64,000 bases of DNA from contig NZ_PDJE01000001.1 of assembly GCF_002563955.1 (NCBI RefSeq), forward strand, positions 806,001-870,000, given 5' to 3'. The DNA comes from Paramicrobacterium agarici (GTDB taxonomy: Bacteria > Actinomycetota > Actinomycetes > Actinomycetales > Microbacteriaceae). The translations under genes and the position numbers were made by a program. The notes beneath the pieces were generated by a model, which was given only the letters and a program-made list of their open reading frames with translations, was not told where the DNA came from and made no database searches. Of this stretch, positions 51,108 to 60,070 are shown one piece after another. Position 1 is the first letter of the stretch; every line of letters begins with the position of its first letter.

Positions 51108-51929
51108 ATGGGAGTTGCACTCAATGAAGAGGGACTTGCACTCAGTGGAAGTCCAAAGCCCAGCTACATGGGTCGGATTCTCGATGTTCTCGAGCTCGCG
51201 GTCATCTCGGACGATGCGCCGTTGACGATGACCGAGATCTCCGAACGCGCCCGCGTCCCGATCTCAACAACGTCGCGCCTGATCAAGAACCTCGAGGAAT
51301 GGGACTTCCTCGTACAGGACGGGCACGGAAAGTACCTTCCCGGTGGCCGCGTCGTCAGGATGGCCGTCGTCGTGAGCGCACAGCTGCACACGCCGCAGCG
51401 CATCGAGGCAGCGACGACGCGCATCACGCAGGCGACGGGGGAGAGCGTGACTGGCGGTCTCATCATCGGCGACCGAGTCGTGATCGTCGCGCGCACCGAG
51501 TCGGAACATCCGCTTCGCGCCGTTCACCGCGTCGGCGAACAGGTGTCGCCGACAGCATCCGCTTTGGGCAAAGCCATCCTGTCTCGCTCGTCTGAGCAGC
51601 GGAAGCGCGAGCTCGCGGCCGCCTGGGAGCGCGACGACGACAGCCCGAGCCTCGAGGAGCTCGACAGCGAACTGCAGCAGGCACTCGAGGACGGGTACAC
51701 GAAAGACGAAGAGACGTTCGCGCCCGGACTGCGTTGCCGCGCCGTTCCGATCATCGGTCAAGACGGCATGGCCGTCGGCGCGGTCTCGGTCGCGGGTCCC
51801 GCGGCGCGATTCCGACCCGAGATCGCAGACGAAGCAGCACAACTGCTCATGAACGAGGCGTCCGCCCTGTCGTCTCTCCCCACTGACCACGTCGTCACGT
51901 TCTCCCGGGAGGTATCCCATGTCGACTGA
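51108..51929 (+). CDS. IclR-family transcriptional regulator
   Basis: The 273-residue protein has an N-terminal winged helix with MGRILDVLELAVISDDAPLTMTEISERARVPISTTSRLIKNLEEWDFL, and a C-terminal IclR effector domain with TGESVTGGLIIGDRVVIVARTES, VSPTASALGKAILS and AGLRC-like PGLRCRAVPIIG. An upstream GTG at 51084 lies inside the promoter, so ATG 51108 was chosen. Its stop overlaps the importer ATPase gene, so regulator and importer share one message. It probably responds to the imported compound and controls its own operon. Confidence 0.88.
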   Translation: MGVALNEEGLALSGSPKPSYMGRILDVLELAVISDDAPLTMTEISERARVPISTTSRLIKNLEEWDFLVQDGHGKYLPGGRVVRMAVVVSAQLHTPQRIEAATTRITQATGESVTGGLIIGDRVVIVARTESEHPLRAVHRVGEQVSPTASALGKAILSRSSEQRKRELAAAWERDDDSPSLEELDSELQQALEDGYTKDEETFAPGLRCRAVPIIGQDGMAVGAVSVAGPAARFRPEIADEAAQLLMNEASALSSLPTDHVVTFSREVSHVD

Positions 51930-52938
51930 GCTTGATATCGATGCGCGTAATGTGCGCAAGGTCTTCGGTGGCAGCGTCGTGGCGTTGGACAAGGTTGATC
52001 TGACGGTCGAGCGCGGGTCGTTCTTCTCGCTTCTCGGCCCGTCAGGATGCGGTAAATCGACGCTATTGCGGCTGCTGTCCGGACTTGACGAGCCCACCGA
52101 GGGTGAGATTCTCATTCGCGGAACCTCCGTGAAAGACACCCCGGGGCACAAGCGGGCCACGAACCTCGTGTTCCAGCGCCTCGCCCTCTTTCCGCAGATG
52201 ACGATCGCCGAGAACGTGGCGTTCGGACCGAAGGTTCACCGCCGCGGGCGTGATGAGATTCGGCGGACCGTTGATGAGAAGCTCGAGCTCGTCGGGCTCT
52301 CGGAGCTTGCGAAGCGGTATCCGCACGAAATCTCCGGAGGGCAGCAGCAGCGGGTCGCGATTGCGCGAGCACTGGCAAACGAACCAGCCGTTCTGCTGCT
52401 CGATGAGCCGCTGAGCTCTCTCGATCAGAAGTTGCGTGTTCAGATGCAGCGCGCACTCAAGCGCATTCAGAAAGACTCGGCGACCACGTTCGTCTACGTC
52501 ACGCATGATCAGCACGAAGCGTTCACGATGTCCGACGCCATCGCGGTCATGAACAACGGCGTCGTCGAGCAAGTCGGCTCACCGCGCGAGGTGTACAACC
52601 GCCCCGCCAGCCGCTTCGTTGCGTCGTTCGTCGGCGATACGAACGTCATCGAGCAGAGCGACCTGCCGCCAGCGTCCAGGGCAGGCGAGGGAGCCATTGC
52701 CGTCAAGGCGGAGGTCGTGCAGATCGGGACGACTCTCGCGAACGAACTCGAGAATCGGTTCGCTGGAACAGTGACCGACGTCTCATTCGGTGGGTCGAAA
52801 GTCAGTTATCGCGTCGGTATCGAGAGTGGCGCGACCATCGCCGTCGAGAGCTCTGCGGTCTCGGCATTCCACGCCGATGTGGGAGAAAACGTTGAAATCG
52901 GGTGGCCGTCCGACGCAGTCGTCGAGTTGAGCCGCTAA
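51919..52938 (+). CDS. Spermidine/putrescine-type ABC importer ATPase
   Basis: This 339-residue protein of the PotA group has Walker A GPSGCGKST (40-48), [15 protein letters not shown], Walker B VLLLDEPLSSLDQ and a histidine switch in VYVTHDQHEAF. The C-terminal TOBE domain (about 235-339) includes SFVGDTNVIEQ and GTVTDVSFGGSKVSYRVGI. PotA-type ATPases energise import of polyamines, iron, 2-aminoethylphosphonate or other small compounds. It overlaps the IclR gene and precedes the binding protein by 27 bases. Confidence 0.9.
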   Translation: MSTELDIDARNVRKVFGGSVVALDKVDLTVERGSFFSLLGPSGCGKSTLLRLLSGLDEPTEGEILIRGTSVKDTPGHKRATNLVFQRLALFPQMTIAENVAFGPKVHRRGRDEIRRTVDEKLELVGLSELAKRYPHEISGGQQQRVAIARALANEPAVLLLDEPLSSLDQKLRVQMQRALKRIQKDSATTFVYVTHDQHEAFTMSDAIAVMNNGVVEQVGSPREVYNRPASRFVASFVGDTNVIEQSDLPPASRAGEGAIAVKAEVVQIGTTLANELENRFAGTVTDVSFGGSKVSYRVGIESGATIAVESSAVSAFHADVGENVEIGWPSDAVVELSR

Positions 52939-52965
52939 AGCTTCGAATGGATTGGGGAATCACTC

Positions 52966-54108
52966 ATGGGTTACACGGACAACAGCAGTACGCAGGGCCT
53001 TGACGCGATCCGCAGCAGGCTGTCACGGCGAGGCTTTCTCGTCGGCGCTGCCGGACTTGCGGCGGCCTCGACGCTGAGCGCATGCTCGTCGCCTTTTGAA
53101 CAGGGTGGCGGAAGCAGCGGCGGCGGTGGAAAGAAGCTCACGATCACGATGTTCGTGTTCCTCGGCGGAGATCTGGCAAAGATGCCCAAGGAATTCGCCA
53201 AGGAGTACATGGAGAGCAATCCGAGCGTCTCGATCGAGTTCTATGAGCAGTCGAACTCGGTCGGGTACGGAAAGATGCTCGCTCAGCGAAAAGCGGACCC
53301 GGAGAAACCGCTAGTGAACATGGGGTTCTTCAATACGAACACGTCGATCCAGGGTATCGGCGACGAGATGTGGGAGCCTCTCGATTACTCGGCAATGTCG
53401 AATGCCGCCGACATTCGGCCGATCTTCCAACGCGACGATTCAATGGGCATTGGAATAGGCACCGACCAATACGGACTGCTCGTGAATCCTGACGCGCTTG
53501 GAAGCACTCCGAAGTCGTGGTCCGCACTGTGGGACCCGGCCTACAAAGGACAGGTCAGCTTCTTCAACTTCCCCTGGTACGCCGTTTACACTGCGGCGCT
53601 CGCGAACGGTGGCGGGCTGGACAACATGGAGCCGGGCTGGGAGCTCTGGGAGGAGCATGCAGACCAGATCAAACTGATCGTGGAGTCGAACCCGCAGTAC
53701 ATGAACGTTCTCAGTGACGGAACTGCTCCGTTGACGTCGTACTTCGCAGGCACCGGCCAGCAGTGGATCAATGGAGGCGCGCCTCTCGAATATGTGGTCC
53801 CCGAGGAAGGCGCGATCCCTCTTCCCGTTTTCTTGCAGTCAGTCGCCGGGCAAAGCGACGACGAGAAGGAAGTGTGCCAGGACATCATCAATGAAATGCT
53901 GTCGCCGAAGTGGGTGACACGGTGGGCAGAAACCTCCATTGAGATCCCTGCGAACGAGAAGTCAGAGACCCCGAAGTCGCTGGCCGACCTCCCCGCGTTC
54001 CAGCAGTCGACAGTCGATGGGCTGATGGAGATTGACTACGACATCGTGGGCAATAGTCAAGCCGAGTGGACAGAGCGCTGGAATAACAACGTCGTCTCGA
54101 AGATCTAG
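52966..54108 (+). CDS. Spermidine/putrescine-type substrate-binding protein, Tat lipoprotein
   Basis: The 380-residue protein has a twin-arginine signal, SRRGFLVGAAGLAAAS, ending in a lipobox LSAC, so it should be folded in the cytoplasm and exported by Tat as a lipoprotein. The mature protein resembles the PotD/PotF-like extracellular binding family 1: WSALWDPAYKGQVSFFNFPWY and LSDGTAPLTSYFAGTGQQWINGGAPLEYVVPEEGAI are typical. The ligand is unknown, and the downstream hydrolases suggest an N-acylated or amide compound. Confidence 0.88.
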   Translation: MGYTDNSSTQGLDAIRSRLSRRGFLVGAAGLAAASTLSACSSPFEQGGGSSGGGGKKLTITMFVFLGGDLAKMPKEFAKEYMESNPSVSIEFYEQSNSVGYGKMLAQRKADPEKPLVNMGFFNTNTSIQGIGDEMWEPLDYSAMSNAADIRPIFQRDDSMGIGIGTDQYGLLVNPDALGSTPKSWSALWDPAYKGQVSFFNFPWYAVYTAALANGGGLDNMEPGWELWEEHADQIKLIVESNPQYMNVLSDGTAPLTSYFAGTGQQWINGGAPLEYVVPEEGAIPLPVFLQSVAGQSDDEKEVCQDIINEMLSPKWVTRWAETSIEIPANEKSETPKSLADLPAFQQSTVDGLMEIDYDIVGNSQAEWTERWNNNVVSKI

Positions 54109-54120
54109 GGCGAGGTCATT

Positions 54121-55851
54121 GTGGTCTCTCAGATGACGGTACGGGGCGGTGCACGCGCGCAGACCCGCGAGGGTGGCGGGGTCGAGCGGGCGAACCGACC
54201 GCGTTGGGTCGGGCTCGCACTTGCCTCCCCGACGGCGCTTTTGCTGCTCACCCTGTTTCTCGGATCCATCGCGCTCCTCGTTGATCAGTCTCTGCAGGAG
54301 GACATGAACGGCGGGTCCGCGGCAACACTGACGCACTGGACATCGTTCTTCGGCTCAAGCAGCAGGATCGCCGCCATCGGCGAGACGTTTCTCATCGCGG
54401 GGCTGAGCGCCGTCATCTCGACGGTGATCGCGGTGCCCACCGCGTACGGACTCCATCGTATGAAGAGCTCGACGTGGCGCTTCGTGGGAATCTTCATCGT
54501 CTTTGCACCGCTGATGACGAGCGTCATCGCCCGCACATACGGGTGGAGCCTGCTTCTCGGTCAGCAAGGAATCGTGAACTGGGCCGTTGGCCTGTTCGGG
54601 ATGCCTCCGCTGGAGATGCTCTACGCGCGACCGGCCGTTGTGATCGCGCTCGTCCACATCTTTCTCCCGTTCGTCGTGTTCCCGATCCTCAGCTCGCTCG
54701 GGCAGGTTGATGGAGCGCTGCGGGATGCCGCGATGGACCTCGGTGCACGGCCGTGGACGACATTCCGCCGCGTCATTCTTCCGCTTATCCTTCCGGGCAT
54801 CATTGCGGGAACGCAGATCACCTTCGCACTGTCGATGAGCTCGTTCGCGACGCCCTCGCTGCTCGGCGGCGGACGCGTTGCCGTACTCGCGACGCTCGTC
54901 TACAGCGACGTCAACACGGTGCAGTGGCCGATGGCCGCGGTGACGAGCATCGTTCTGCTCGTCCTTGCCGTGATCGTGCTCGGCCTGTTCACGCTCGCTC
55001 AGCGTCGCGCGCAGGTGGGAGGCGCACAGGGCGTCACCGCCGCGCCGGGCGAGAAGGGGATCAAAGCGGGACTGAGCATCTGGCTCATCGCCGTGTACGT
55101 GTTTGTGCTCTCGCCATTGGTCATCATCATCATCTCGTCGTTCTCGTCGGCATCCTATGGCGCCTGGCCGTTGCCTGGCTGGTCGACGAAGTGGTACACG
55201 AACCTGCTCAGCCAAGACGGTCTCGCCGAGGCCGCCTACGCGAGCGTCTTCATTGCAATCTGGTCGACGATCATCGTGCTGGTCATCGGCACGATGGCCA
55301 GTGTCAGCTTCCATCGCTATCGGAGCATCGTTCTGCGCGGCGTCTCGGTCTTCAGCCTCGCGCCCATGGTCGTTCCGAAAGTGACGATCGGGCTCGCCGC
55401 CTTCCTGCTACTGAACGTCACTGGCGTGCTTGACGGTGTGGCCGGGATTATCGCCATGCACGTGGTGATCACCCTTCCCTTCGTGATCATCGTCGTGACC
55501 TCGGCGCTCTCGCGGACAGATGCCACCCTCGATGACGCAGCGCGCGATCTCGGGGCCGGCCCGCTTCGGGCGTTCAGAGCCTCAACGCTGTTCGCGATCC
55601 GGCCATCGCTGATCGCTGCGGGGCTGTTCGCCTTCATCGTCAGCTTCGACGAAGTCGACATGACAGTGTTCCTGCTGAAGCCTGGCCAAGAGACGCTACC
55701 CGTCTGGATGTTCACCTACATGCAGAAATACCAAGACCCGACACTAGCGGCGTTGGCCTCGTTGCTCATCGCGCTCTCGCTCGTCATCGCTTTTGTCGCC
55801 GGTCTCTTCCTCTTGCGCGGCGAGAAGGCCGCACTCACACCGTCACACTGA
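54121..55851 (+). CDS. Fused two-domain permease of the polyamine-type importer
   Basis: This 576-residue protein fuses two permeases normally made from separate potB and potC genes. The first half has LIAGLSAVISTVIAVPTAYGLHR and the coupling motif DGALRDAAMDLGARPWTTFRRVILPLILPG. The second half, from about residue 315, repeats the plan with VLVIGTMASVSFHRY and DATLDDAARDLGAGPLRAFRASTLFAIRP. About 12 membrane helices are expected. The GTG start follows GGCGAGG. It makes a one-chain channel for PotA-like and PotD-like partners. Confidence 0.9.
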   Translation: MVSQMTVRGGARAQTREGGGVERANRPRWVGLALASPTALLLLTLFLGSIALLVDQSLQEDMNGGSAATLTHWTSFFGSSSRIAAIGETFLIAGLSAVISTVIAVPTAYGLHRMKSSTWRFVGIFIVFAPLMTSVIARTYGWSLLLGQQGIVNWAVGLFGMPPLEMLYARPAVVIALVHIFLPFVVFPILSSLGQVDGALRDAAMDLGARPWTTFRRVILPLILPGIIAGTQITFALSMSSFATPSLLGGGRVAVLATLVYSDVNTVQWPMAAVTSIVLLVLAVIVLGLFTLAQRRAQVGGAQGVTAAPGEKGIKAGLSIWLIAVYVFVLSPLVIIIISSFSSASYGAWPLPGWSTKWYTNLLSQDGLAEAAYASVFIAIWSTIIVLVIGTMASVSFHRYRSIVLRGVSVFSLAPMVVPKVTIGLAAFLLLNVTGVLDGVAGIIAMHVVITLPFVIIVVTSALSRTDATLDDAARDLGAGPLRAFRASTLFAIRPSLIAAGLFAFIVSFDEVDMTVFLLKPGQETLPVWMFTYMQKYQDPTLAALASLLIALSLVIAFVAGLFLLRGEKAALTPSH

Positions 55852-55920
55852 CGGCACGTCGTCGCCGCGGCGACGGCATGCATCCACGCACACGTCCATC
55901 ACCAGATACAAAGGAGAATC

Positions 55921-56865
55921 ATGGGTACTGCATCTCGCACTCTTGACCACAAGCACATCACCACAATGCCCACCGGCGCAGACATCTCTCTGGCCATCCA
56001 CACGATCACGGGAAGCGAGCCCGGCCCTCGGTTCCTCATCTTCGGGGGAATCCACGGCGACGAGGCCACGGCGGTCGAAGCCGTCAGGCGCATCGTCGAA
56101 GCCGTCGACGAGAACGAGCTGAAGGGAACGCTCGTTGCGGTGCCCGTCAGTAACCCATACGCGTATGAGAGCATGACGCGGCACACGATGCAGGACGGGC
56201 TCAACCTGAACCGCATCTTCCCCGGCGACGCCGCGGGCTCCTTGACGGAGCAGCTCGCCGCAGCACTTGTCGAGATTCAGGAGGGTGCCGACTACTTCAT
56301 CGACTTCCACAGCAGCGGTCTGTATTCGACCGTCGACTATGCGTACGTTCACTCCGGTGCCGAAATACTGGCGCGCAACTACGGCACGTCGCTGCTCTAC
56401 CACCACGACCCGTACTCCGGGTCGTCAGCAGAGATGATGCTGTCGGCCGGCAAACCGGCGATGGTGAGCGAACTCGGCGGTGGCGGGCAACTGACCACCG
56501 ACTTCCTCGACCGTTCCGTCGCCGGAACTCTGAACGTGCTGCGGGCCGTCGGGATGCTTCCGGGCGACCCGGTTGATCCGCCGGAGCAGAAGGTCATGAC
56601 GAAGCTCGTCACCCTGCGGCCCACCACCGGAGGGGCAGTCATCTCGGATTACGGACCCGAGACGCTGGGAACCGTCGTGCCGGGTGGTACGGTGCTCGGC
56701 CGCGTCGTGAACCCTCACACGTTCGAGGTGATGGAGGAGCTCGTGGCGCCGTTCGACGAGACCATCATCGTTCTCACGCGAGAGCAGTACACGCGCTGCG
56801 CACCGGGCGACTACGGGTTCATGGTTGGCGACAACGGCAGCGTCACATCAGTCGACGCCATCTGA
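55921..56865 (+). CDS. Succinylglutamate desuccinylase/aspartoacylase-family hydrolase
   Basis: This 314-residue zinc hydrolase of the M14-like AstE/AspA group has the metal motif GGIHGDEATAVEAV, with His and Glu ligands, and a third ligand in YFIDFHSSGLYS. NLNRIFPG is the substrate-carboxylate region common to the family. The C-terminal part has a beta-rich domain with VVPGGTVLGRVVNPHTFEV. Relatives remove an acyl group from an amino acid or amine. AAGGAG precedes the ATG. In this importer operon it likely deacylates the imported substrate. Confidence 0.87.
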   Translation: MGTASRTLDHKHITTMPTGADISLAIHTITGSEPGPRFLIFGGIHGDEATAVEAVRRIVEAVDENELKGTLVAVPVSNPYAYESMTRHTMQDGLNLNRIFPGDAAGSLTEQLAAALVEIQEGADYFIDFHSSGLYSTVDYAYVHSGAEILARNYGTSLLYHHDPYSGSSAEMMLSAGKPAMVSELGGGGQLTTDFLDRSVAGTLNVLRAVGMLPGDPVDPPEQKVMTKLVTLRPTTGGAVISDYGPETLGTVVPGGTVLGRVVNPHTFEVMEELVAPFDETIIVLTREQYTRCAPGDYGFMVGDNGSVTSVDAI

Positions 56866-56909
56866 GCGCGGCGCGCAACTCATTTAGATCAGGAAAGAAG
56901 GGGAAATCC

Positions 56910-57218
56910 ATGATCCGCACGATTCTCACGTTCGATGTTCCGCTCGATCGTATCGACAGCATCCTCGACGCCTATGAGCGTGAAGACATCCTTCAACGCT
57001 CGATGGATGAGGCTGGAGGCGTAGCCGCAGACATCTCCGTCGCCACCGACGGCTCGGGTCGTGTGCTCGTGACAGCGTTATGGCCAGACGAGGCCGCATA
57101 CCAGCGGTGGGTGGATAACCCGTTCCGCGCCGAGTCGAACGGACGGCTGGGTGAGCTCATGAACGGCGTTGTCGGCGTCGGTCAAACGTTTCGCGTCATG
57201 AGTGGTGCAGAAGGATGA
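56910..57218 (+). CDS. Small dimeric alpha/beta-barrel protein (antibiotic biosynthesis monooxygenase-like)
   Basis: The 102-residue protein shows a short beta-alpha-beta-beta layout, with MIRTILTFDVPLDRIDSILDAYERE at the start and VLVTALWPDEAAYQRWVDNPFR in the middle. The latter is the usual W-x-[DS]-x2-A-[HY] region of ABM-type dimeric barrels. Members act as small monooxygenases, isomerases or stress proteins, and no catalytic residue can be assigned here. It lies between two hydrolases and overlaps the amidohydrolase start by 4 bases. It may work on the deacylated product. Confidence 0.65.
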   Translation: MIRTILTFDVPLDRIDSILDAYEREDILQRSMDEAGGVAADISVATDGSGRVLVTALWPDEAAYQRWVDNPFRAESNGRLGELMNGVVGVGQTFRVMSGAEG

Positions 57219-58435
57219 CTGGTGACCTGACCATCACCAATGCTCTCGTCTTCGACGGGGCATCGGCTGACCTCGTCGAGACCTCGATCGAGGTTCGCGG
57301 CGGACGAATCGTCGAGATCGGAGGCGCGTCACGCGGCGCGGCTGTCGTCGATGCCGCGGGCCGTGTGGTGATGCCTGGTCTCATCGATGCCCATTTTCAT
57401 GCCTATGGCATCACGCTCAACGGGTTCTTCAACGACCACGCGCCGCTGAGCTATGTCGCGCTCGTCGGCGCGAACCGGGTCCGCGCTGCTCTGCGACGCG
57501 GATTCACGACGGTGCGCGACGTTGCAGGAGGAGATAAGGGGTTCGCGATGGCCCTCGCTAAAGAGGTGATCGACGGGCCTCGATACCTCTATACCGGCCC
57601 AGCGCTCAGCCAGACCGGCGGCCATGGTGATCCCCGCTCCGACGAGATGGAGCTGGAATTCTGCTCGGGCCATTCCAACCAGATTGTCGACGGCGTCACC
57701 GATCTCAGGCGGGCCGTGCGCGATCGATTCCGCACGGGAGCGCACGCGATAAAGATCATGGCGTCCGGCGGCGTGATCTCGCCCGTTGACCCTCTGGAGA
57801 TTCCGCAGTACTCGGCAGAAGAGATCCAAGCGGTCGCAGACGAGGCCGCACGGCGCGGCAGCTACGTCGCCGCGCATGCGTACTCGGCCGAGGCAGTTCA
57901 GCACGCCGTGGCGAACGGAGTGAGGTCGATCGAGCACGGCAATTTGATGGATGCCGATGCGGCACGAGCGATGGCGGCGACCGGCAGCACGCTGGTGCCG
58001 ACGCTGATCGCCTACGACGCCATGCGGAGGCGCGGTGCGGAACTCGGACTCCCCGAGACGGCGCAGCACAAGAATAAGGAGGTATTCGCGTCTGGTCAGC
58101 GGGCGATCGAACTTGCGAGGGACGCAGGCGTGCGGATCGCCTATGGATCGGATCTGCTCGGCGGGCTTGAGGAAGAGCAGCTCAACGGGTTGCGGCTGCA
58201 AGCCGAGATTCTCGGCAATCTCGAGACGTTGAAGTCAGCGACATCGGTCGGCGCAGGGCTGATCGGGCGTAGCGATTTGGGTGGTGTCAGCGAGAACGCG
58301 GTCGCCGACCTGCTGATTCTCGATGGGAACCCGCTCGACGACATCGATGTCCTCGTCGATGCGGATCGTCCGCGAACGGTTGTGCAGGCAGGCCACGTTG
58401 TCTTCGACAGCCTCGAGCTGGAGGGCACGGAATAA
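57215..58435 (+). CDS. Metal-dependent amidohydrolase
   Basis: This 406-residue enzyme of the imidazolonepropionase/prolidase-like amidohydrolase group has the first metal site in PGLIDAHFHAYG, the lysine likely to be carbamylated in AHAIKIMASGG, histidines in YVAAHAYSAEAV and SIEHGNLMD, and the final aspartate in IAYGSDLLGG. It hydrolyses C-N bonds in cyclic or linear amides. The start overlaps the preceding stop as ATGA. It is the last gene of the IclR-controlled operon and is followed by a strong hairpin. Confidence 0.88.
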   Translation: MTGDLTITNALVFDGASADLVETSIEVRGGRIVEIGGASRGAAVVDAAGRVVMPGLIDAHFHAYGITLNGFFNDHAPLSYVALVGANRVRAALRRGFTTVRDVAGGDKGFAMALAKEVIDGPRYLYTGPALSQTGGHGDPRSDEMELEFCSGHSNQIVDGVTDLRRAVRDRFRTGAHAIKIMASGGVISPVDPLEIPQYSAEEIQAVADEAARRGSYVAAHAYSAEAVQHAVANGVRSIEHGNLMDADAARAMAATGSTLVPTLIAYDAMRRRGAELGLPETAQHKNKEVFASGQRAIELARDAGVRIAYGSDLLGGLEEEQLNGLRLQAEILGNLETLKSATSVGAGLIGRSDLGGVSENAVADLLILDGNPLDDIDVLVDADRPRTVVQAGHVVFDSLELEGTE

Positions 58436-58453
58436 CACGGCGTCACCTAAAGC

Positions 58454-58485
58454 GCGCCGCGACATTCACCCGAATGTCGCGGCGC
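58454..58485 (+). terminator. Strong hairpin after the amidohydrolase gene
   Basis: GCGCCGCGACATTC (58454-58467) and GAATGTCGCGGCGC (58472-58485) form a perfect 14-base stem with a 4-base loop. It closes the rightward operon before the convergent HAD gene and could act in both directions. Confidence 0.8.
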
Positions 58486-58550
58486 ACTGCTTCGCCACGC
58501 TCATAGAAACTGAGTTGGAAATCGGCGGGGCCGGTGCCTCATGAGGAGTC

Positions 58551-59207
58551 TTAGCTCGAGAGTTGATCGATGAGGGCGGGGAGGTCGGCCATCGAGCGGA
58601 AGACCGTGATGTCTGGCCTGTCGAACCAGCCGGAGGGTGTCATGTCAGTTTGGTACGCGAGGACAGTCATACCCGCCGCGCGTGCTGCCTGCACGCCGAA
58701 CCTGCTGTCTTCGACGGCGATGCAGCGTGCGGGGTCGACGCCGAGCGTTTCGGCCGCCTTGAGGTAGACATCGGGTGCCGGCTTGCCGTTCGGTACGTCT
58801 TCCGCGCTGCAGATGCGCCCCTCGAACCGGGCGAGAAGACCGACGGTCGTGAGCGATGACCGGATGCGCTCGTGCTTGCTATTCGATGCAACCGCCGTGG
58901 GGAGTTCGATGCTGTCGAGGGCTAGCGAGATTCCCTCGATCTCGCGGAGGTCTTCAGCGAATGCCTTGTCGTACCAAGGCTGATACGGGACCGACCAGTC
59001 GTCGTCGAGTGCACGCCCGATGTTCTTCTCGATCTGCGCGATGTAATACTCGTGGGAGCATCCCATGAACGTCTCGACGAGCGTGGGAAGGTCGGCCTCC
59101 CAGCCCAGATCGGCCATGACCTTCTGCCCAATCTGCAGCGAGAGAACTTCGCTGTCGACGAGGACTCCATCGCAGTCGAAGACCACGGCATCAATGACAC
59201 TTCGCAC
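58551..59207 (-). CDS. HAD-family phosphatase/beta-phosphoglucomutase-like
   Basis: The 218-residue protein has all four HAD motifs: VFDCDGVLVDSE near the N-terminus with the nucleophile aspartate, TAVASNSK, the lysine in NGKPAPDVYLKA, and CIAVEDSRFGVQAARAAGM. The helical cap between motifs I and II is that of the beta-phosphoglucomutase/gph group. It starts at a GTG. Members either remove phosphate from sugar phosphates or move it within a sugar. It lies 170 bases after nanE on the same strand and may belong to amino-sugar use. Confidence 0.87.
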   Translation of the reverse strand: MRSVIDAVVFDCDGVLVDSEVLSLQIGQKVMADLGWEADLPTLVETFMGCSHEYYIAQIEKNIGRALDDDWSVPYQPWYDKAFAEDLREIEGISLALDSIELPTAVASNSKHERIRSSLTTVGLLARFEGRICSAEDVPNGKPAPDVYLKAAETLGVDPARCIAVEDSRFGVQAARAAGMTVLAYQTDMTPSGWFDRPDITVFRSMADLPALIDQLSS

Positions 59208-59377
59208 GGGACATCCGTTCTCGGCCGTGACGGCCGCCTAGATTCTCGGTTGAGCACACCAACGTTGGGACGCGAACCGTATTCGCGCTCATCGCGAGCC
59301 ATCCTACTGAGCTTTCTTCAACCGAAGCCGGGCGTGAGGCGAGGGTTGGCCCGCGGGATCGTAGGCGGACAGAGAGC

Positions 59378-60070
59378 TCAGGCCGGGGCCGCGGATGAAC
59401 GTGCGCTCGCCACGGCAGCGGCATAGCGAGCCGAGGTGATGAGGGGGTCCGTCAGGGCGCGACCCACCACCGCCGCATAGGCACCGAGGTCGAGGACGCG
59501 CACCACATCGGCGGGGGATCGCAGACGGCCCTCCGCGATCACGCGGACGCCACGGGCGGCGAGCTGCTCGACCAATGCAAAGTCCGGGTGCTCGGGATCC
59601 GCGCGAGTGTAGGGCGTGTAACCGGACAGGGTGGTGCCGACCAGTGCGGCACCGGCATCCCATGCCCTCAGTCCCTCATCGAGGGTCGAGACGTCGGCCA
59701 TGACGGGAAGCCCTGTCAGATCGCGTACCGCGCCGATGATCGACAGGTCTCCGCCGCGGATCTCGCGCGAGGCGTCGACGGCGACAATGTCTGCTCCCGC
59801 CTGTGCGAGTTCGAGCGCATGCTCAACCAGGGGCGTGATGACATCACGGGTGCCGTTGTGCTGCTTGTGCAACCCGATGACCGGCAGATCGGTGATCTCC
59901 CGCACGGCGCGAATGTCGGCCGGGGAGTTGATGCGCAGTCCGTTGGCTCCGCCGAGCACGGTAGCGTGCGCAAGCGCGGCGATCAAGCGGCTGTCGCGCA
60001 GCGGGCTGCCCTCGTCAGCCTGAACCGAGGCGATGAAGCCGTGCTTGAGCTGGGCTATGCGTTCGTGCAT
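59378..60070 (-). CDS. nanE: N-acetylmannosamine-6-phosphate 2-epimerase
   Basis: NanE converts ManNAc 6-phosphate to GlcNAc 6-phosphate in sialic acid breakdown. The 230-residue TIM barrel shows GGANGLRINSPADIRAVRE, LPVIGLHKQ, GADIVAVDAS, LPVMADVSTLDEG, VGTTLSGYT and VIAEGRLRSPADV, which together are diagnostic for the family. The ATG at 60070 overlaps the permease stop as TGATG, and a GTG one codon earlier is possible. The importer genes that share this operon should therefore bring in sialic acid, ManNAc or a related sugar. Confidence 0.92.
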   Translation of the reverse strand: MHERIAQLKHGFIASVQADEGSPLRDSRLIAALAHATVLGGANGLRINSPADIRAVREITDLPVIGLHKQHNGTRDVITPLVEHALELAQAGADIVAVDASREIRGGDLSIIGAVRDLTGLPVMADVSTLDEGLRAWDAGAALVGTTLSGYTPYTRADPEHPDFALVEQLAARGVRVIAEGRLRSPADVVRVLDLGAYAAVVGRALTDPLITSARYAAAVASARSSAAPA

